A stretch of 64,000 bases of DNA from the NCBI RefSeq assembly GCF_000245335.1, contig NZ_JH600294.1, positions 248,001 through 312,000 on the forward strand. Reading direction: 5' to 3'. Both the position numbers and the translations under genes were made by a program. The notes under the pieces were generated by a model. That model saw only the letters and a list, made by a program, of their open reading frames with translations. It had not been told where the DNA came from and searched no databases. Positions 7,938 to 14,893 of the stretch are shown here, in pieces (position 1 is the first letter of the stretch; every line of letters begins with the position of its first letter). Source of the DNA: Bacillus mojavensis RO-H-1 = KCTC 3706 (GTDB lineage: Bacteria > Bacillota > Bacilli > Bacillales > Bacillaceae).

Positions 7938-9353
7938 TTACAACCTTAACCAGCTTGCTAATTCATTATCCTTATCTTTTAAATCCTCAGCCATTTTAAC
8001 AATAAACTCACTAATATCCTCTAAATCTCTAATCAAATAATGAAGAGAAGCCTCAGTTTGATACTGTTCTTCTGAGTCATAAAATGCTGCCCCATTTTTC
8101 ACATAAGGTGCGTGAAACAATACAGCTTTATCAACATCGCTTGGATCTAGATCCTTGAATTCTCCTAACCTCTTCCCGCAAATCGATTTTACGTCATAAA
8201 CCATTTTGCTGTGATCATGAGGAAATCGTTCAATTGCTTGTTTCTTCGTTTTTAAATCTTCAATAGCTGCCTGTAGTCGTTTGGCCAGTTCTTTTGCATA
8301 CTTAGCATCAACTTTAATTGTCTGTCCATTCATACCTGAATAAGATGAGAACGTTTCGATATTCTGGTTATAAACTCCGTTGCTGCCATCAACGCTCTGG
8401 ATATTACCATTCTTATCAAACTTAAAGTTAGAATCATTTAAACTATGAGTATCAGGATTTTTTGCAAATGCTTGACCATAGAAGGAGGTTATAAGACTCC
8501 CTAAAATACCTGGAATACCTAGAGACGTATTAAGCCGGTTTGCACGATCTTGACGTGGGATGCTTGGATCTTTCGTGTATATAGTAGTTCCATTGTGACG
8601 GTCGTATTCTAAAAACCAGCCAGAACCCACCATATCATCAGGATTAATGATTGCTTTGTGATACAGATCAAATTCGCCGTTTCTGATTTTCTTCTGTGTT
8701 TCTTCATCATGCAACTTAACAATTGACGGGTTGTTAAAAGCCACACTGTAAATGTTATTGTTTACTCCAGCGTATTCCGCATCTGCTCCCCCAAGTGAGT
8801 GACCAGTAGTAGAAATCACTGTGTTAGTGCCAGCATACTTTTTCACTTCATTGGCAACGAGCTTATCACCTTGATCAAATTGAGATGTCTTAGTGACAAT
8901 TTTGTATTCTCCACTCTTAATCATCATTGCTTGTTCCATACTGCCGTTATACTTAGCAATGGCTTTAGAGTTTTCAGATGCACCTTTTTTTATTATGTAT
9001 TGGACTTTCTTTTTCGGGTCTTTCCCCATTACTACGTTGCCGCCATCTGCACTTATAACGTCAGCTTTAATCTGTTCCTGGTTTGTTCCCTGAAAACCTA
9101 CAACAACATTTTCGGGTTCTTTTGGTTTTACCCATTTACCTTCTTTTTTCTTGGCTTGAACAAAGACGTATACATCAAGCCCTGTATCTGGGTCTTTTTT
9201 TATTTTCTCTACGTAAAAAGCCTTTTTTGAGCTATTTACGATAGGAGTCTTATTTTCATAGGCTTTTTTCATTTTCTTTTCACTGTATGTATTTTGACTG
9301 AGAAAATAATAGTCTTTATCTGTTAAATTAGGTATGTCAGTCTTTGTATTCAT
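7938..9353 (-). CDS. Lipase-type toxin with C-terminal LXG-like helical domain
   Basis: 471 residues from the ATG at 9353 (GAAGGGG, 8 nt upstream). The N-terminal part is an alpha/beta hydrolase: VVGFQGTNQEQI supplies an oxyanion-type strand and TTGHSLGGADAEY (about residue 188) is the nucleophile elbow. From about 340 to the end it is helical (KELAKRLQAAIEDLKTKKQ, LHYLIRDLEDISEFIVKMAE). No signal peptide. This matches the reverse LXG architecture of the type VII lipase toxin TslA of Staphylococcus aureus, where the secretion domain is C-terminal. It could instead be a housekeeping lipase, but the small partner gene downstream and the divergent anchored protein favour a toxin. Confidence 0.7.
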   Translation of the reverse strand: MNTKTDIPNLTDKDYYFLSQNTYSEKKMKKAYENKTPIVNSSKKAFYVEKIKKDPDTGLDVYVFVQAKKKEGKWVKPKEPENVVVGFQGTNQEQIKADVISADGGNVVMGKDPKKKVQYIIKKGASENSKAIAKYNGSMEQAMMIKSGEYKIVTKTSQFDQGDKLVANEVKKYAGTNTVISTTGHSLGGADAEYAGVNNNIYSVAFNNPSIVKLHDEETQKKIRNGEFDLYHKAIINPDDMVGSGWFLEYDRHNGTTIYTKDPSIPRQDRANRLNTSLGIPGILGSLITSFYGQAFAKNPDTHSLNDSNFKFDKNGNIQSVDGSNGVYNQNIETFSSYSGMNGQTIKVDAKYAKELAKRLQAAIEDLKTKKQAIERFPHDHSKMVYDVKSICGKRLGEFKDLDPSDVDKAVLFHAPYVKNGAAFYDSEEQYQTEASLHYLIRDLEDISEFIVKMAEDLKDKDNELASWLRL

Positions 9354-9403
9354 GTACAATACCCCTTCCCTCATGTAAAATGTAAGACAGAAAGGATGGT
9401 TTT

Positions 9404-9769
9404 ATGAAAAAATACATAATTATCCTTATAACTCTGGTTATTATAACACTTGGAGGGATATTTATGAAGGAACAACACGACAAAAAAATGGAAGCCCAAG
9501 GAACTCAGCAAAAGGAAGAGTTGTACTCTTTGGCTAAAAAAAGAATGACTGACTTTATTAAAACAAACTATAAAGATATTGAACGAATTGATTACACTGA
9601 TGATTATGAGGTAAACCCAATGGGTGGTATTGAAATCAATGGTTATCTCAATGGGAATAAGAAAAAAGAAGTATGGGGAATTTACGACAAAACTAATGAC
9701 GAAATAGGATCATTTACTGTGGATGCAACCGAGAAGCCTGAGTGCGAAAATAAAGTATGTGAGTATTAA
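9404..9769 (+). CDS. DUF1433-like membrane-anchored protein, candidate immunity factor
   Basis: 121 residues with one N-terminal membrane helix (IIILITLVIITLGGIF) and an exported domain with DYTDDYEVNPMGGIEINGYL. There is no lipobox cysteine. Ribosome site AAAGGATGG. Transcribed divergently from the lipase toxin, 50 nt away. DUF1433 proteins commonly sit beside lipase-like genes in Firmicutes; exported placement would suit protection against an extracellularly delivered lipase. The assignment is from memory and context. Confidence 0.65.
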   Translation: MKKYIIILITLVIITLGGIFMKEQHDKKMEAQGTQQKEELYSLAKKRMTDFIKTNYKDIERIDYTDDYEVNPMGGIEINGYLNGNKKKEVWGIYDKTNDEIGSFTVDATEKPECENKVCEY

Positions 9770-9771
9770 AA

Positions 9772-9805
9772 AAAACCCCTTCACAATGTTGTGAGGGGTT
9801 ATTTG
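9772..9805 (+). terminator. Rho-independent terminator
   Basis: AACCCCTTCACAA-TG-TTGTGAGGGGTT stem then TATTTGTTT. Confidence 0.8.
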
Positions 9806-9857
9806 TTTGGACAGTTTACATTCCAACAGGAGGATCAAACTTTGCGATTTCCATCTT

Positions 9858-9977
9858 TTATGTCTCATATTGGCTATTAAGCCATTTAATTGTTTGCAGC
9901 ATTATCTCAACTTGCTCGATTAAAGTCTTTGGCTTACTTTTAGGACGATATCTTGAAGTTCGTTTTGTCCTTACCAT
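9858..9977 (-). CDS. Small basic protein (39 aa)
   Basis: Starts MVRTKRTSRYRPKSKPK and ends WLNSQYET. It has a good ribosome site, AGGAGAGA, 5 nt before the ATG. A lysine/arginine-rich N-terminus then one amphipathic helix, as in many phage-derived small nucleic-acid binding proteins; no family recognised. Confidence 0.5.
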   Translation of the reverse strand: MVRTKRTSRYRPKSKPKTLIEQVEIMLQTIKWLNSQYET

Positions 9978-10065
9978 TCACTTCTCTCCTATTCTCTAAT
10001 TTTTTTGAAAATTTTATCATCCATAAACCGTATCTCACTTACCAACCTAAGAGGAGGTGATACTG

Positions 10066-10233
10066 ATGGCGGGGAATACTGGAAAAAACTACAGAAAAGG
10101 TGCCGTTAAACAGAGATCTCAATTTAAAGGGCCAAATGGCAACTTTATTAAACGAGATAGTAAAACAGGGCGTTTTATGGATCAAAAAGCTTCTCCTGCT
10201 GGTAAATTCAAGGGTGTTAGAACAGAAAAGTAA
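10066..10233 (+). CDS. Small basic prophage-type protein (55 aa)
   Basis: Begins MAGNTGKNYRKGAVKQRSQ and is followed by NGNFIKRDSKTGRFMDQK, after a strong AGAGGAGGTGA ribosome site. Highly basic and rich in Gly, Asn and Lys. Similar short proteins are found in Bacillus prophages; function unknown. A terminator follows. Confidence 0.6.
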   Translation: MAGNTGKNYRKGAVKQRSQFKGPNGNFIKRDSKTGRFMDQKASPAGKFKGVRTEK

Positions 10234-10236
10234 GAT

Positions 10237-10272
10237 TTATGAGAGCACTCAAATGAGGCTCTCTTTCTTAAA
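10237..10272 (+). terminator. Rho-independent terminator
   Basis: GAGAG-CA-CTCAAATGAG-GC-TCTC, then TTTCTT. Confidence 0.55.
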
Positions 10273-10318
10273 ATAAAAAAGAAGATGCCAGATAGCACAT
10301 TCTTAGTTAGTTGATTAA

Positions 10319-10573
10319 TTACTTTTGTAAAGTTATTTTTTCACCACGGATACTACGAATAAAGTACTGCCCATTTAAAGATACACAACTTCCATCTGTA
10401 TCTTCAAATTTAATATTAGTTAAAATTACGTCTTGATTTGACAAATCCTCAAATACTCTTTGAATATTAAAGTCTGAAGCTTCAACAATTAATTCATCAT
10501 CGTACCTTTCGTAGTAACCCTCACCTATAACCTCATCCCCTTTGTTAATGACCATTTTGCTGAACTTTTTCAT
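10319..10573 (-). CDS. Hypothetical protein (84 aa)
   Basis: ATG at 10573 after GGGGGA. A soluble, mostly beta protein (NKGDEVIGEGYYERYDDEL, GQYFIRSIRGEKITLQK). No recognised domain. It is AT-rich like its prophage-type neighbours. Confidence 0.5.
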   Translation of the reverse strand: MKKFSKMVINKGDEVIGEGYYERYDDELIVEASDFNIQRVFEDLSNQDVILTNIKFEDTDGSCVSLNGQYFIRSIRGEKITLQK

Positions 10574-10693
10574 TATTATTTCCCCCAATCTCTGTTATCA
10601 CTTAAATTGTAGCAGGTCTATTATCCATTGGGAATATTAGGGGACTTGCATTACTTGTAAAAACGTTTCCATCCATTATTTTCATCTATAACC

Positions 10694-10722
10694 TTGATAT
10701 TCTAGTGGGTATCTTTTATAAT
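10694..10722 (+). promoter_or_regulatory. Strong sigma-A promoter
   Basis: TTGATA at 10694-10699, 17-nt spacer, TATAAT at 10717-10722. It drives the short transcript with the 26-codon peptide ORF. Confidence 0.75.
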
Positions 10723-10793
10723 TAAATTGCTGTACAAGAGATGAGAGGGTTGCCCTTTTAGGGTAATCCCACCCTCTCTAAAGGGTGAAGGGT

Positions 10794-10874
10794 ATGGAGA
10801 TAACCATTAAAATCTCTAGTGAGACTCTAGTTAAATTACTAGCAGCTCTTGCGGCAATGAACTTCTTCCTTTAA
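10794..10874 (+). CDS. Putative 26-aa hydrophobic peptide
   Basis: MEITIKISSETLVKLLAALA then AMNFFL. The ATG follows AAGGGTGAAGGGT, and the leader holds a strong hairpin (GAGAGGGT paired with ACCCTCTC, about 10743-10778) next to that ribosome site. A terminator begins at its last codons. Promoter, structured leader, tiny hydrophobic ORF and terminator in about 165 nt resemble bsrG-like type I toxin genes or a leader peptide for the gene at 10921. I see no convincing antisense promoter. Confidence 0.45.
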   Translation: MEITIKISSETLVKLLAALAAMNFFL

Positions 10875-10889
10875 GGGAGAAGTTTTTTG
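10858..10889 (+). terminator. Rho-independent terminator / possible attenuator
   Basis: AACTTCTTCCTTTAAGGGAGAAGTT then TTTT. It overlaps the end of the 26-codon ORF and precedes the DUF2513 gene by about 30 nt, so it could also work as an attenuator. Confidence 0.75.
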
Positions 10890-10920
10890 CTATCTGTAGA
10901 CGAATACAGGAGGCCAATTA

Positions 10921-11301
10921 ATGAAACTTGACCACGATTGTGTCAGATTACTATTACTTGAGCTTGAAGAAAAATTGTCTTTAAATAGCTTCTTTGATAA
11001 CTCACATATCAAAAAATTAAAAACCTATGAGGAGTTTGGTGAAGAACAAACTTTCTATACGATTCTTAAATTAATTGAAGCTAAATTTCTAATTGGCACC
11101 TCACAATTTTATTTCGATGAAGGCTATGAATTTGCTATTACATCAATTAGTTATTCTGGACACGAATTTCTTGATAACATCAGAGATAATAAGATATGGT
11201 CACAAACAAAATCTTCTGTCAGCGCCCTATCTGGAGTTTCATTATCAATCATAGGAAGTGTAGCTGCTGATCTTGTTAAGAAAAGTGTTGGTCTTCCTTA
11301 A
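10921..11301 (+). CDS. DUF2513 family protein
   Basis: 126 residues. Starts MKLDHDCVRLLLLELEEKL and contains FLIGTSQFYFDEGYEFAIT and SYSGHEFLDNIRD, the DUF2513 pattern common in phages and integrative elements. The helical C-terminus ends in VSALSGVSLSIIGSVAADLV, which could touch the membrane. Ribosome site ACAGGAGG. Function unknown. Confidence 0.75.
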   Translation: MKLDHDCVRLLLLELEEKLSLNSFFDNSHIKKLKTYEEFGEEQTFYTILKLIEAKFLIGTSQFYFDEGYEFAITSISYSGHEFLDNIRDNKIWSQTKSSVSALSGVSLSIIGSVAADLVKKSVGLP

Positions 11302-11314
11302 TTAGATACCAAAG

Positions 11315-11366
11315 AGCATTACAGTATAGCATAAATAACTCTAATTATGTTGGTAATGCTTTTTTG
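11315..11366 (+). terminator. Rho-independent terminator
   Basis: AGCATTAC and GTAATGCT enclose a 30-nt loop and are followed by TTTTTG. Confidence 0.6.
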
Positions 11367-11385
11367 TTATGTATTTAATGACTAC

Positions 11386-11552
11386 TCAATCATTTAATTT
11401 CTTTAATTGACGTTCAATATCTTCAATATCTTCCATTGTTTCTCTTCGTCTCTCAATCAAATAATTAAGTTCACTCATTCTGCTGTTAATGTGGAGCAAT
11501 AGAGTTTTTGCATCTGCAATTCCAATTTAAGCTCTTCAATCTTATCGTTCAT
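11386..11552 (-). pseudogene. Small coiled-coil protein (about 55 aa), frameshifted as read
   Basis: MNDKIEELKLELQMQK, then after restoring one A in the run at 11505-11509, TLLLHINSRMSELNYLIER and a charged coiled coil ending RQLKKLND. The ATG overlaps the end of the upstream 40-codon ORF. The heptad pattern supports a real coiled-coil protein; role unknown. Confidence 0.4.
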
Positions 11553-11664
11553 AGCCTACTGAGCCTCGTTCAGACTGGATATCCCTAAATATTTCGTTTG
11601 GCATTATGTGATTACTCTGTCTTTCACTATATTGCAATAGTGTTTTAATTTCTTCTGATGTCAA
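11542..11664 (-). CDS. Putative small protein (40 aa)
   Basis: TTG start with AGAGGAG 9 nt upstream, reading MTSEEIKTLLQYSERQ and ending RGSVGYER. It overlaps the next ORF by 11 nt, suggesting a coupled pair. No family recognised. Confidence 0.35.
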   Translation of the reverse strand: MTSEEIKTLLQYSERQSNHIMPNEIFRDIQSERGSVGYER

Positions 11665-11711
11665 ATGACATTTCTCCTCTGCTTAAAATGATTGCTTAAA
11701 ATAAATGGCTG

Positions 11712-11891
11712 CTACTTATTCAAATTATCTAATAAATTGGTTACCTTATCACTTCTGTAATAGAGCCAAAAAATACGGTCATTAGATGACTTACCAGAGC
11801 AAATATAGCTGATCCCTTTCTTCTGAAAGAATTTATGTAAATTGAAATCATAACAAAAATAAAAGTCTTTTCTTGTTATCTCTTGGTTCAT
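11712..11891 (-). CDS. Small prophage/ICE-type protein (59 aa)
   Basis: Begins MNQEITRKDFYFCYDFNL and contains FFQKKGISYICSGKSSND and FWLYYRSD. Ribosome site AGAAAGGAAG. This DFYFCY...YRSD pattern is familiar from small proteins of Bacillus prophages and conjugative elements; no defined function. Confidence 0.55.
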   Translation of the reverse strand: MNQEITRKDFYFCYDFNLHKFFQKKGISYICSGKSSNDRIFWLYYRSDKVTNLLDNLNK

Positions 11892-11978
11892 TTATTAAAC
11901 TTCCTTTCTAAAAAGAAAATCAATATATTGTGTTTATCAAAGATGAATAATACAATATATAGTATGGAGGTGATTCGA

Positions 11979-12132
11979 ATGTCTAAAAGAAAAAACGCAA
12001 AACCAGGTAAAAGTAAAACATCCAGTGGAAGAACTGCAAAACTGGCATCTGACATCTTACGTGATGGAAGATACAAGTAAAAAGTCTAAGTCATTAGCTG
12101 GTTCTGTATTAGCTCAGTCGAGAGGTAAGTAA
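11979..12132 (+). pseudogene. Small basic protein (about 50 aa), frameshifted as read
   Basis: MSKRKNAKPGKSKTSSGRTA after a strong ribosome site (GGAGGTGATTCGA). As read it stops after 33 codons (DGRYK). Removing one A at 12075-12076 continues to KKSKSLAGSVLAQSRGK, which completes the pattern I associate with this small Lys/Ser-rich prophage family. Confidence 0.5.
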
Positions 12133-12139
12133 TCCTTAG

Positions 12140-12165
12140 AAAGGAGGCGAAAGTCTCCTTATTCT
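12140..12165 (+). terminator. Rho-independent terminator
   Basis: AAAGGAG-GCGAAAGT-CTCCTT followed by ATTCTT. Confidence 0.6.
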
Positions 12166-12265
12166 TCTATTATTAATGGTTCATTTACATAGATTTTGTT
12201 TAATTGGAATATATTACTCTGGTAGGTGTATACTATTTTATAGAACCGGAAAGGAGAATACTAGT

Positions 12266-12448
12266 ATGCAAATGAGCGAAGCATCTGAGTTAAGAAAAGC
12301 TTGGAAAGAAAAAGGGAATCCACCTTGTGACCACCCTAATAAACCCGATAAAGAGTATTACCTTGGTACAAGCACAGGTGATTATGTATGCAGCATTTGT
12401 GGTTATTCAGGACATAAGGATTCCTTTAAATATTTTCAAAAGTATTAG
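12266..12448 (+). CDS. Small zinc-finger-like protein (60 aa)
   Basis: ATG at 12266 with AAAGGAG 9 nt upstream. Reads MQMSEASELRKAWKEKGNPP, then CDHP and VCSICGYSGH: a C-x2-H ... C-x2-C arrangement that could bind one zinc. Such short zinc-ribbon proteins are common in prophages. Function unknown. Confidence 0.6.
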   Translation: MQMSEASELRKAWKEKGNPPCDHPNKPDKEYYLGTSTGDYVCSICGYSGHKDSFKYFQKY

Positions 12449-12770
12449 AATACAAGGACAGGGATATTATTTTTTATTAAAAGTCAAGAAAACGTTTAAT
12501 ATTATTAATAATTAAGCAACCAAATAAAATGTCACACATTTTATAAACAAAAAGAGAGGATAGATGAACAGGGTGAAAATGCCTGTATTCAACTATCCTT
12601 TTTTTGTACAACAAATGACCTCATTTACTACAACAACGGTGTTGTTTGTTCTTCAACTAACGCCCCCGTTACTTTAAGTACATTTATTCACAAAGTAATC
12701 TTTTTTACAGGTCATTTAGTGGTAGCCCCAGGAAAATGCGAATTCACAACGTTAATCAAATTCAAACATA
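12449..12770. other. Non-coding stretch with one terminator
   Basis: Holds the terminator at 12557-12605. The rest (12606-12770) has no ORF with a ribosome site. It includes the short complementary segments ACAACAAC/GTTGTTTGTT and repeated GACCT/AGGTC words; origin unclear. Confidence 0.4.
12557..12605 (+). terminator. Rho-independent terminator
   Basis: AGGATAG-TGAACAGG and CCTGT-TTCA-CTATCCT form a long stem followed by TTTTTTT. Confidence 0.8.
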
Positions 12771-12812
12771 AAAAAGTCGAATTCCCTGTCCTTTAAGGAA
12801 AACGACTTTTTT
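12771..12812. terminator. Terminator downstream of the SDR gene
   Basis: AAAAAGTCG and CGACTTTTTT enclose CCTTTAAGG. Works on the minus strand for the SDR gene. Confidence 0.7.
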
Positions 12813-12882
12813 ATACGACTTCTTCAAGTAAATCCCCCATTAACCTTTTTTGGGGACTATTTGTAATCTCTGCGAAGTGAAA

Positions 12883-13629
12883 TTATACCTGTGCTAGCCC
12901 GCCATCTACGAACAATTCAACACCCGTCAAGTAACTGCTTTCGTCTGAAGCAAGGAAAGATACAGCGTTTGCTACTTCTTCAGGTGTCCCAACTTTTCCA
13001 GCTGGAACAGTATTTCTGGTATTTTCCATTGCTCCTTCAAGAGCATCACCAAAAAGCTCATCGTATGCAGGTGTAAGAATAACTCCTGGACTAACCACAT
13101 TTACACGGATTTCAGTACCTTTTAGGTCAAGAATCCAGTTGCGAACTAGTGCTCTTAATGCTGCTTTAGATGCTCCGTATACACTAAACGCTGGGTTGCC
13201 AATTGATCCAGCGGTAGAGCCCGTTACAATAATAGAACCTACTTTGTCCGGGAATAGTGATAACGCTTTTTGAACAGTAAAGATGGTTCCTTTAACGTTA
13301 ATGTCGAACGTTCTATCAACCTGCTCTTCAGTAATTTCACCTAATGGAAGGAAGTTGCCGATGCCTGCATTAGCAAAAAGAATGTCCAACTTACCTTTTT
13401 CCTGCTTTATAATGTCATATAGTTTGTCTAAGTCTTCAAGCTTAGAAATATCACCTTGAACACCGGTTACGTTCTTGCCAATTTGGTTAACAGCTTTATC
13501 AAGTTCGTTTTGTCTACGTCCCGTGATATAAACATATGCACCTTCGTTTACAAATTTTTGTGCTGTAGCAAGACCAATCCCACTTGTTCCACCCGTTACA
13601 AGCGCTATTTTACCTTCAAATTTACCCAT
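12883..13629 (-). CDS. Short-chain dehydrogenase/reductase (SDR)
   Basis: 248 residues from the ATG at 13629 (AAAGGAGTG upstream). Classical SDR: cofactor loop TGGTSGIG near residue 12, NAG in FANAGIG, catalytic Ser in [13 protein letters not shown] with Tyr and Lys, and a C-terminal [18 protein letters not shown] after beta-2 suggests NADPH use. The substrate cannot be read from sequence. Divergent from an HxlR-type regulator, a common inducible pairing for reactive carbonyl or quinone responses. Confidence 0.85.
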   Translation of the reverse strand: MGKFEGKIALVTGGTSGIGLATAQKFVNEGAYVYITGRRQNELDKAVNQIGKNVTGVQGDISKLEDLDKLYDIIKQEKGKLDILFANAGIGNFLPLGEITEEQVDRTFDINVKGTIFTVQKALSLFPDKVGSIIVTGSTAGSIGNPAFSVYGASKAALRALVRNWILDLKGTEIRVNVVSPGVILTPAYDELFGDALEGAMENTRNTVPAGKVGTPEEVANAVSFLASDESSYLTGVELFVDGGLAQV

Positions 13630-13667
13630 ACTTAACACTCCTTTAGAATTAATATTATTTTATGTCT

Positions 13668-13683
13668 AGTACCTTTAAGTACT
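13668..13683. promoter_or_regulatory. Candidate operator (palindrome)
   Basis: AGTAC-CTTTAA-GTACT, a perfect 5-nt-arm inverted repeat between the divergent SDR and HxlR-type genes; a plausible binding site for the regulator. Confidence 0.5.
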
Positions 13684-13797
13684 TGAAGAACAACTTACAA
13701 GATATAGTATCCTTCAGTAAGCACATTATCGGAAGTACCCACTTTTTTGTGATATAGTAACTAAAAAGTAATAAATGTGGAATGGAGAGGTTTAGAC

Positions 13798-14152
13798 TTG
13801 AAAAATTTAGTTGTGGGTTTGAAGTGACAAAGGAAGTTATTGGCGGAAAATGGAAAGGTCTTGTATTATACTTTTAATGAATGGACCAAAGAGAACGAGT
13901 GAATTAAAGCGCATTGTCCCTAATATAACTCAGAAAATGCTGATTCAAACACTTAGAGAGCTTGAAGCCAGTGGACTTGTGAGCAGAAAGATGTATAATC
14001 AAGTACCACCGAAGGTTGAATATTCATCCACTGAACTTGGAGAATCTCTTAAACCTATCTTGCAGGAGCTCTGTCAATGGGGAAGCCATTATGCGGAGCA
14101 AGAGTATGCAGAAGGTGAATATGAAATTGTACAACCAGAACAACTAAGTTAG
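13798..14152 (+). pseudogene. HxlR/MarR-like regulator, frameshifted as read
   Basis: Winged-helix DUF24 protein. The core GGKWKGLVLYF lies before, and LMNGPKRTSELKRIVP, ITQKMLIQTLRELEASGLV after, a TTTT at 13872-13875 that needs one more T to join the frames. The N-terminus FSCGFEVTKEVIGG has the usual single sensor-type cysteine. The likely TTG start at 13798 (GGAGAGG upstream) also seems to miss an A; an ATG at 13782 is in frame but has no ribosome site. Divergent from the SDR gene, which it probably controls. Confidence 0.7.
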
Positions 14153-14204
14153 GATTGATGTAGCTGCTGAAGTAAATACTAAACAACTTTCAATACCATC
14201 ACCT

Positions 14205-14391
14205 AACAGATGAAGAACAGTCAGAAATAAATGAGATATTCAATTTTGAAAGTGAAGTTCTAATAAGAAGTGTCATGGACTATATTTAGGAGAACTTTGA
14301 TGAAATTCAAAAAAGAGCTGTTTCAAATGTTAAAGAGAAGGTTCAGAAACTTAGCCAAAAAATAAATGAAGATATTGATAATAATATTTAA
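14205..14391 (+). pseudogene. Gene remnant of unknown origin
   Basis: The frame reads LTDEEQSEINEIFNFESE, continues to SVMDYI, hits TAG, and resumes ENFDEIQKRAVSNVKEKV to a TAA at 14391. No start or ribosome site is seen. A coiled-coil-like charged tail; family not recognised. Confidence 0.4.
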
Positions 14392-14421
14392 TGCCTATGA
14401 TCTCTAGATAGGCATTTTTTT
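14391..14421 (+). terminator. Rho-independent terminator
   Basis: ATGCCTAT-GATCTCTAG-ATAGGCAT then TTTTTT. Confidence 0.75.
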
Positions 14422-14665
14422 GTGCATAAAAAAAGACTGAATTAAAAATCCAGGTCACACTACTCCCCTGTATTCACCTTATCATTTAGTACGTTTTCGT
14501 TGATTTAACAGCATTTATTCACTTTCACAAAACGGTGTTTCAGGTCACACTCAGGTCACAGTACGGGTCACAGTTAAGTCACTTTGCGATTGTTGATGAC
14601 AAGGATAGAACCAATTATTGTCATACAAATTAACAATAATACAGTAATCATAGTCGATTTTTGAT
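14422..14665. other. Non-coding stretch upstream of BsrF
   Basis: No gene visible. Contains the tandem GGTCACA repeats described separately and probably marks the right boundary of the island. Confidence 0.4.
14541..14582. repeat. Tandem GGTCACA repeats
   Basis: GGTCACA begins at 14543, 14554 and 14566, with a weaker AAGTCAC after, so the spacing is 11-12 bp, near one helical turn; another copy lies at 14453. Could be a protein-binding array or a remnant of a recombinase gene end. Confidence 0.55.
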
Positions 14666-14680
14666 TATTTTCGACAAATT
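14666..14680. promoter_or_regulatory. Candidate CodY box for BsrF
   Basis: TATTTTCGACAAATT matches 11 of 15 positions of the CodY motif AATTTTCWGAAAATT and lies about 60 nt upstream of the BsrF -35. CodY is known to activate BsrF. Confidence 0.5.
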
Positions 14681-14737
14681 TCGTCAAAAGAAGACGCGTT
14701 TTACAACAAATTTAATCACAATAACGCAAAGTAACCC

Positions 14738-14766
14738 TTGCAATTCCTTCCCCACCATGCTATATT
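14738..14766 (+). promoter_or_regulatory. BsrF promoter
   Basis: TTGCAA at 14738-14743, 17-nt spacer, TATATT at 14761-14766. Confidence 0.7.
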
Positions 14767-14771
14767 CATAT

Positions 14772-14892
14772 AGCGATGAGCTGAATTGTGTAAGCCGATG
14801 TACATGCCCTTTGCGGCACACACGAATGTGGCGTGTGGTGCATCGCCTCAATACGCAAAGACGTTTGCCTCTTAGGCAAACGTCTTTTTTGT
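14772..14892 (+). ncRNA. bsrF: BsrF small RNA
   Basis: About 120 nt between a sigma-A promoter and a strong terminator, convergent with csaA. In B. subtilis the CodY-activated small RNA BsrF (about 115 nt) is encoded just beside csaA, which fits position, length and the CodY-like box. It contains an internal GC-rich hairpin (TGCGGCACACACG...GTGGCGTGTGG). Targets are not known to me. Confidence 0.75.
14858..14890. terminator. BsrF terminator (also faces csaA)
   Basis: AAAGACGTTTGCCT-CTT-AGGCAAACGTCTTTTTT, a long perfect stem; the csaA stop lies just past it. Confidence 0.9.
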
Positions 14893-14893
14893 G

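Noticed and set aside
8799..9230. 143-codon plus-strand frame opposite the lipase toxin gene
   Set aside because: Shadow of the coding strand; Phe/Cys/Tyr-rich and no ribosome site.
11401..11460. Possible CRISPR-like repeats in the repeated CTTCAATATCTTC words
   Set aside because: Only two adjacent imperfect copies, explained by a repetitive Glu/Asp/Ile coding stretch; no spacers. No CRISPR array was seen anywhere in the window.
1..14700. Intact prophage or complete insertion sequence
   Set aside because: No integrase, terminase, capsid or transposase genes and no paired terminal repeats were seen, only scattered phage-type small genes.
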